Below, piece by piece: positions 60,124-64,000 of a DNA stretch of 64,000 bases. The stretch's first letter is position 1. Every line of letters starts with the position of its first letter. The stretch is from Oceanicola granulosus HTCC2516 (lineage in GTDB: Bacteria; Pseudomonadota; Alphaproteobacteria; Rhodobacterales; Rhodobacteraceae), in contig NZ_CH724107.1 of the NCBI RefSeq assembly GCF_000153305.1, positions 217,089-281,088 of the forward strand, in the 5' to 3' direction. The notes under the pieces are model-generated. The model saw nothing but the letters and a program-made list of their open reading frames with translations, ran no database searches and was not told where the DNA came from. The position numbers and the translations under genes were made by a program.

Positions 60124-60913
60124 CGGGCTGGGCGGGCTCACCGTCCTGGAGGCGGTGCAGAAGCGGCTGCCCGAGGTGCCGTTCGTCTACATGGCCGACA
60201 GTGCGCACGCGCCCTACGGGGTGCGCGACGCCGACGACATCTACGATCTGACCACCGCCTCCGTGGCGCGGCTGTTCGAGGCCGGCTGCGACCTGGCCAT
60301 CCTGGCCTGCAACACCGCCTCGGCGGCGGCGCTGCGGCGGATGCAGGAGAGCTGGGTGCCGCCGAACAAGCGAGTGCTCGGCGTCTTCGTGCCGCTGATC
60401 GAGGCGCTGACCGAGCGGCAATGGGGCGACAACTCGCCGCCGCGCGAGGTGGCGGTCAAGCACGTGGCCCTGTTCGCCACCCCCGCCACCGTGCGCGCCC
60501 GCGCCTTCCAGCGCGAGCTCGCCTTCCGCGCCATCGGCGTCGACGTCGAGGCGCAGGCCTGCGGCGGCGTGGTCGACGCGATCGAGGAGGGCGACATGAT
60601 CCTCGCCGAGGCGCTGGTGCGCAGCCACGTCGACGCGCTGCTGCGCAAGATGCCCGAGCCCGACGCCGCGGTGCTCGGCTGCACCCACTATCCGCTGATG
60701 GCGGAGGTGTTCCAGGACGCGCTGGGGGCCGGGGTCAACGTGTTCAGCCAGGCCAACCTCGTGGCGGAGAGCCTGGCCGACTATCTCGAGCGGAGGCCGG
60801 AGATGATCGGCGAGGGGACGCAGGGGGCTTTCCTGACGACGGGGGATCCGAAGCGGGTCTCGTCGCGGGCGACGCAGTTCATGAAGAAGAGCATCACGTT
60901 CGAGAGTGCGTGA
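60101..60913 (+). CDS. murI: Glutamate racemase
   Basis: A 270-residue cofactor-free racemase making D-glutamate for peptidoglycan. [16 protein letters not shown] is the N-terminal signature, [14 protein letters not shown] follows, and the two catalytic cysteines lie in LACNTAS and [11 protein letters not shown]. The start at 60101 overlaps the acyltransferase gene by 23 bases; no other start gives the family N-terminus. Downstream is a pair of REP-like elements before argC. Confidence 0.93.
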   Translation: MAVGIFDSGLGGLTVLEAVQKRLPEVPFVYMADSAHAPYGVRDADDIYDLTTASVARLFEAGCDLAILACNTASAAALRRMQESWVPPNKRVLGVFVPLIEALTERQWGDNSPPREVAVKHVALFATPATVRARAFQRELAFRAIGVDVEAQACGGVVDAIEEGDMILAEALVRSHVDALLRKMPEPDAAVLGCTHYPLMAEVFQDALGAGVNVFSQANLVAESLADYLERRPEMIGEGTQGAFLTTGDPKRVSSRATQFMKKSITFESA

Positions 60914-60945
60914 GGCCGGCGGATTGAGCCGACAGGCCGCCGGGG

Positions 60946-60968
60946 GGCCGGGCTGAAGCCCGGCCTGC
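60946..60968 (-). repeat. REP-like palindrome family B, copy 2
   Basis: GGCCGGGC, loop TGAA, GCCCGGCC, then CTGC: identical stem and loop to 24246-24265, but GCAG in place of GTAG. It is paired with the inverted copy at 60992-61014. Confidence 0.65.
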
Positions 60969-60991
60969 GGGATGCGCGTGCGACGACGGCT

Positions 60992-61014
60992 GTAGGCCAG
61001 GCTTCGGCCCGGCC
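60992..61014 (+). repeat. REP-like palindrome family B, copy 3 (inverted)
   Basis: GTAG, then GGCCAGGC (sharing the G), loop TTCG, GCCCGGCC: one mismatch in an 8-base stem. With copy 2 it forms a REPIN-like inverted doublet 23 bases apart, in the 192-base murI-argC gap. Confidence 0.6.
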
Positions 61015-61105
61015 CGAGCACAAGGTGCCCGCGCGCGGTTCCCTTGGCCGTTCGGAAGGCTTATCTAGCGCGCACACATCGTCAGCGGGCAGGGCAAGGG
61101 CAGAC

Positions 61106-62134
61106 ATGACAGCGAAGATCGCCATCCTCGGAGCATCGGGCTACACGGGCGCGGAGCTCGTCCGCTACATCGCGACCCACCCGGACATGGAGATCGCGGC
61201 GCTGTCGGGCAATTCCAAGGCCGGGATGGAGATGGCGCAGGTCTTTCCGCACTTGCGCCACCTCGACCTGCCGAGGCTCACCACCATCGAGGAAATCGAC
61301 TTCGCCGGCATCGACCTCGCCTTCTGCGCGCTGCCCCACGCCACCAGCCAGGCGGTCATCGCCGAGCTGCCGCGCGACCTCAAGGTGGTGGACCTCTCCG
61401 CCGATTTCCGCCTCCGCGACCCGGCCGCCTACGAGAAATGGTACGGCAAGCCCCATGCCGCGCTCGAGCTGCAGAAGGAGGCCGTCTACGGCCTCACCGA
61501 GTTCTACCGCGACGACATCCGCGCCGCCCGCCTCGTCGCCGGCACCGGCTGCAACGCCGCCACCGGCCAATACGCGCTGCGCCCGCTGATCGAGGCCGGG
61601 GTGATCGACCTCGACCGGATCGTCATCGACCTCAAGGCCGCGGTCTCCGGCGCCGGGCGCTCACTCAAGGAAAACCTGCTCCACGCCGAGCTGTCGGAGG
61701 GGGCACATGGCTACGCGGTCGGCGGCATCCACCGCCATCTCGGCGAGTTCGACCAGGAATTCAGCGCCATCGCCGGGCGCGAGGTGCGGGTGCAGTTCAC
61801 GCCGCACCTGATCCCCGCCAACCGAGGCATCCTCGCCACCGTCTACGTCGAGGGCGAGGCGGCGGCGGTCCACGCCGCGCTGGCGGAGCGCTACGCGGAG
61901 GAGGAATTCCTCGTGGTGCTGCCCGAGGGGGAGCATCCGTCGGTCCGCCACGTGCGCGGCTCGAACTACTGCCACCTCGGCGTCGTGGCTGACCGCATCC
62001 CCGGCCGCGCCATCGTCATCGCCGCGCTCGACAACCTCGCGAAGGGCTCGTCGGGCCAGGCGATCCAGAACGCCAACCTGATGCTCGGCCTCGAGGAGGG
62101 CACGGGGCTTCGCCTCGCGCCGCTGTTCCCGTGA
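61106..62134 (+). CDS. argC: N-acetyl-gamma-glutamyl-phosphate reductase
   Basis: A 342-residue enzyme of arginine synthesis: NADPH-dependent reduction of N-acetylglutamyl phosphate. [20 protein letters not shown] is the nucleotide-binding start, [23 protein letters not shown], in part, holds the catalytic Cys (GTGCNA), and [20 protein letters not shown], in part, and [11 protein letters not shown] are the family core. The subtype with about 340 residues is usual for proteobacteria. The ATG at 61106 gives the canonical N-terminus. The end overlaps the ccmE GTG start by four bases. Confidence 0.95.
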   Translation: MTAKIAILGASGYTGAELVRYIATHPDMEIAALSGNSKAGMEMAQVFPHLRHLDLPRLTTIEEIDFAGIDLAFCALPHATSQAVIAELPRDLKVVDLSADFRLRDPAAYEKWYGKPHAALELQKEAVYGLTEFYRDDIRAARLVAGTGCNAATGQYALRPLIEAGVIDLDRIVIDLKAAVSGAGRSLKENLLHAELSEGAHGYAVGGIHRHLGEFDQEFSAIAGREVRVQFTPHLIPANRGILATVYVEGEAAAVHAALAERYAEEEFLVVLPEGEHPSVRHVRGSNYCHLGVVADRIPGRAIVIAALDNLAKGSSGQAIQNANLMLGLEEGTGLRLAPLFP

Positions 62135-62586
62135 AGTCGCTCAAGAAAACCCGGCGAATCCAGGTGATCGTCGTCGCCTTCGTCGCGCTCGCGGGGGCGA
62201 CGGCGCTGATCGGCTACGGGATGCGCGACGGGATCAACTTCTTCCGCTCGCCCTCCGAGGTCGCCGCCGCGCCGCCCGCCCCCGACGAGGTGTTCCGCCT
62301 CGGCGGCCTCGTCGTCGAGGGCAGCATCGTGCGCGACGCGGGCGAGACGGTGCGTTTCGAGGTGACGGACGGGGCGGAGACGATCCCCGTCACCTACACC
62401 GGGATCCTGCCCGACCTGTTCGCCGAGAACCAGGGGATGATCGGGCAGGGGGTCTATGCCGGGGGCACCTTCGAGGCCCGCGAGATCCTCGCCAAGCACG
62501 ACGAGACCTACGAGCCCAAGGAGGTCCGCGACGCGCTCGAGGCGGCGCGTGCAGGCGCAACGGACGGCGCGGCAGCGGCGAATTAA
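62131..62586 (+). CDS. ccmE: Cytochrome c maturation heme chaperone CcmE
   Basis: A 151-residue periplasmic heme chaperone anchored by one N-terminal helix (residues about 11-30). The beta-barrel domain has [15 protein letters not shown] and [21 protein letters not shown], and His123 in [15 protein letters not shown] is the covalent heme ligand with Tyr127 nearby (HxxxY). The GTG start overlaps argC (GTGA). The usual partner ccmF does not follow directly; a muramidase gene does. Confidence 0.92.
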   Translation: MKSLKKTRRIQVIVVAFVALAGATALIGYGMRDGINFFRSPSEVAAAPPAPDEVFRLGGLVVEGSIVRDAGETVRFEVTDGAETIPVTYTGILPDLFAENQGMIGQGVYAGGTFEAREILAKHDETYEPKEVRDALEAARAGATDGAAAAN

Positions 62587-62632
62587 CCCCGCCGGCGCAG
62601 GATGCCCCTCGTCAGCGACAGGCGGGGGGATC

Positions 62633-63244
62633 ATGCCGACAGTCCAACAGATCGCCAGCGAGATCGTCGCCCGGGAGGGCGGCTACGTGAACGACCCGGA
62701 CGATCCGGGCGGGCCGACCAAGTTCGGCGTCACCCTCGCCACCCTGCGCCGGCTGGGGATCGACCTCGACGGCGACGGGCGCGTGACGGCCAACGACGTG
62801 CGCCGCCTCGACCGCGACCGGGCGGTGGCGATCTTCGTGGCGCACTACTTCGAGCGGCCGGGCATCGGCGAGCTGCCCGCGCCGCTGCAGCCGTCGGTCT
62901 TCGACATGTACGTCAATTCGGGCGCGAACGCGGTGAAGATCCTGCAGCGCCTGCTCGGGCAGATGCGCCTGCCCGTGGCCGTCGACGGGATCATCGGCCC
63001 CGAGACGGCCGGCGCGGCCCACCGGGCGCAGGCGGCGGCGCCCGACCATCTCGTCGACGCCTACGGCATCGCGCGGCGCAACTACTACTACGCCCTCGCC
63101 GATCGCCGCCCGGCCTCGCGCAAGTACGCGCGCCGGCGCGACGGCGGCAAGGGCGGCTGGATCCGGCGCGCCGAGACGTTCATCTCGCCGCGCTTCCATC
63201 TGAGCGACGCGGCGCACAGGGCGAGGGTGGCGCAATGGGGCTGA
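62633..63244 (+). CDS. Holin-associated N-acetylmuramidase (glycoside hydrolase family 108-type)
   Basis: A 203-residue peptidoglycan hydrolase. The catalytic Glu is in IVAREGGYVNDPDDPGGPTKFG, in part (the EGGY motif), LDRDRAVAIFVAHYF follows, and a peptidoglycan-binding 3-type C-terminal half starts near AVDGIIGPETAGAA. No signal peptide, so release would need a holin, and the next gene encodes one. The start at 62633 was chosen to give MPTVQQIASEIV. The two coding regions overlap by 10 bases. Confidence 0.88.
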   Translation: MPTVQQIASEIVAREGGYVNDPDDPGGPTKFGVTLATLRRLGIDLDGDGRVTANDVRRLDRDRAVAIFVAHYFERPGIGELPAPLQPSVFDMYVNSGANAVKILQRLLGQMRLPVAVDGIIGPETAGAAHRAQAAAPDHLVDAYGIARRNYYYALADRRPASRKYARRRDGGKGGWIRRAETFISPRFHLSDAAHRARVAQWG

Positions 63245-63774
63245 TCTCGGGGATGTTCGAGCTGCTGTTCGGCGGCGGGCGCAACGCGGTGGCCGAGACG
63301 CTCGGCGTGTTCCGCGAGAACGCCGAGGCCGGCGCGGCGCGCGAGGCGTCGACGAAGGACGCGGCGCTGGCGCAGTTCGCCGCCGAGTTCGTCCGTCCGA
63401 GGAAGGGGCTGTTCGACCGGGTGATCGACGGGCTGAACCGGCTGCCGCGCCCGATGCTGGCGTTCGGCACGCTGGGGCTGTTCGTGGTCGCCATGGCCGA
63501 CCCGGTCTGGTTCGCGGGGCGGATGCAGGGGCTGGCGCTGGTGCCCGAGCCGCTCTGGTGGCTGATGGGCGCGATCGTCAGCTTCTACTTCGGCGCGCGC
63601 CACCAGGCCAAGGGGCAGGACTTTCAGCGCTCGGTCGCCGAGACCGCGGCGCGCGCGGGCGCGGTGCAGGCCAACATCCGCTCGCTCGAGCGACCGGAGG
63701 AGCCGGTGGGGCCGCAGCCGGACGTTTCGGATAACCCGGCGCTCGCGGAGTGGCAGGCGGGAGTGGCGCGGTGA
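63235..63774 (+). CDS. Holin family protein
   Basis: A 179-residue protein of the three-helix phage-holin type (PF11351-like). Hydrophobic segments lie at about residues 74-92 (AFGTLGLFVVAMADPVWF in part) and 102-118 (PLWWLMGAIVSFYFGARH in part), flanked by charged ends; an N-terminal amphipathic stretch (LISGMFELLFGGGRNAV) and a charged C-terminal tail complete it. The Phe-Gly-Ala-Arg-His element after the last helix is typical. It overlaps the muramidase gene at the start and the next small gene at the end (GTGA). Confidence 0.82.
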   Translation: MGLISGMFELLFGGGRNAVAETLGVFRENAEAGAAREASTKDAALAQFAAEFVRPRKGLFDRVIDGLNRLPRPMLAFGTLGLFVVAMADPVWFAGRMQGLALVPEPLWWLMGAIVSFYFGARHQAKGQDFQRSVAETAARAGAVQANIRSLERPEEPVGPQPDVSDNPALAEWQAGVAR

Positions 63775-63977
63775 GCGATGAGCGGCAGCGCCTGACGGAG
63801 CAGCGCCTCGCGGCGCTCGAGACGCGCGGCGCGGTGGACGACGTGCACCGGGAGAACGTCGAGAAGCGGCTGTCGGAGATCGAGGACGCGCTGAAGTGGC
63901 TGGTGCGGTTGATCCTCGGGGTGCTGATCGCGGCGGGCACGGCCTTCGCGCTGCGCGGTGGGTTGGCGTTGGTTTGA
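63771..63977 (+). CDS. Small coiled-coil membrane protein of the holin cassette
   Basis: A 68-residue protein: an N-terminal charged helix with heptad-like spacing (RLTEQRLAALETRGAV, then VEKRLSEIEDALKWLV) and one C-terminal membrane helix (LVRLILGVLIAAGTAFAL). It starts with GTG at 63771, overlapping the holin gene by four bases. Function unknown; the layout resembles small accessory proteins of phage lysis cassettes (for example spanin-like or antiholin-like), but the evidence is only position and shape. Confidence 0.6.
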   Translation: MSDERQRLTEQRLAALETRGAVDDVHRENVEKRLSEIEDALKWLVRLILGVLIAAGTAFALRGGLALV

Positions 63978-64000
63978 AGGCGAGGGCGCGGGGGGTGCCG

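Noticed and set aside
62633..63977. Remnant prophage
   Set aside because: Muramidase and holin are the only phage-type genes visible, flanked by argC-ccmE. There is no integrase, attachment site or structural gene in the window, so a lysis cassette is the more careful reading.

Overview
The window is a G+C-rich chromosomal segment of an alphaproteobacterium, most likely a member of the Rhodobacteraceae (Roseobacter/Paracoccus-type). The evidence is the divergent urt/ure loci, the DUF2849, DUF2852 and DUF934 genes, a cysG-DUF2849-cysI-cysH-DUF934 order, an alphaproteobacterial SOS box (GTTC-N7-GTTC) before uvrA, and a NuoE with a long acidic C-terminal extension. The family assignment is inference from gene content. 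I saw no tRNA, rRNA, CRISPR array, insertion sequence or integrase, and almost all genes look like core chromosomal genes.

Layout. 1-2060: end of an ABC permease, a PP2C-like phosphatase and a FAH-fold hydrolase. 2061-6316: a small glycan island of three paralogous family-2-type glycosyltransferases plus a sulfotransferase; two of the glycosyltransferase genes share an upstream box. 6492-9468: superoxide dismutase, a DUF302 protein, a hydrophilic small protein with a host-attachment-type protein, and RarD. 9545-20734: the urea locus. urtABCDE (urea ABC importer, minus strand) is divergent from ureDABCEFG (urease and its nickel chaperones, plus strand), so import and hydrolysis are encoded back to back. 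20744-29070: LOG-family protein, a 913-residue LysM protein with internal repeats, an Atm1-type exporter and two MFS transporters. 29067-33281: DUF1761, SRPBCC and ArsR genes, then uvrA. 33345-36120: infC with a non-standard start codon, a very acidic anchored protein, and ferredoxin-NADP reductase.

36188-40857 is an assimilatory sulfate-reduction operon (siroheme synthase CysG, DUF2849, sulfite reductase CysI, APS reductase CysH, DUF934) divergent from an Lrp/AsnC regulator. 41501-46399 holds Bpt, several small membrane proteins, a LysR regulator, MoaA and a lipoprotein. 46495-51678 holds glmS-glmU (UDP-GlcNAc synthesis), a phosphoglycolate-phosphatase-like HAD enzyme and a DegT-type aminotransferase. 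52542-59118 holds the first complex I genes (nuoA, B, C, D, E), interrupted by a sulfotransferase, a lipoprotein and a NuoE-tail-like membrane protein; nuoF-N do not follow. The window ends with an acyltransferase, murI, argC, ccmE and a muramidase-holin-small membrane protein cassette.

The most interesting non-coding signals are three sets of dispersed elements: two palindrome families carrying the GTAG tetranucleotide of RAYT-associated REP sequences, and a recurrent 3'-end element made of a G+C hairpin followed by an ATATTT...ACAGAG box. The most interesting coding signals are the shared helix-hairpin-helix tail of NuoE and its neighbour, the sulfotransferase inside the nuo operon, and the holin/muramidase cassette, which may be a gene-transfer-agent or phage-type lysis module.
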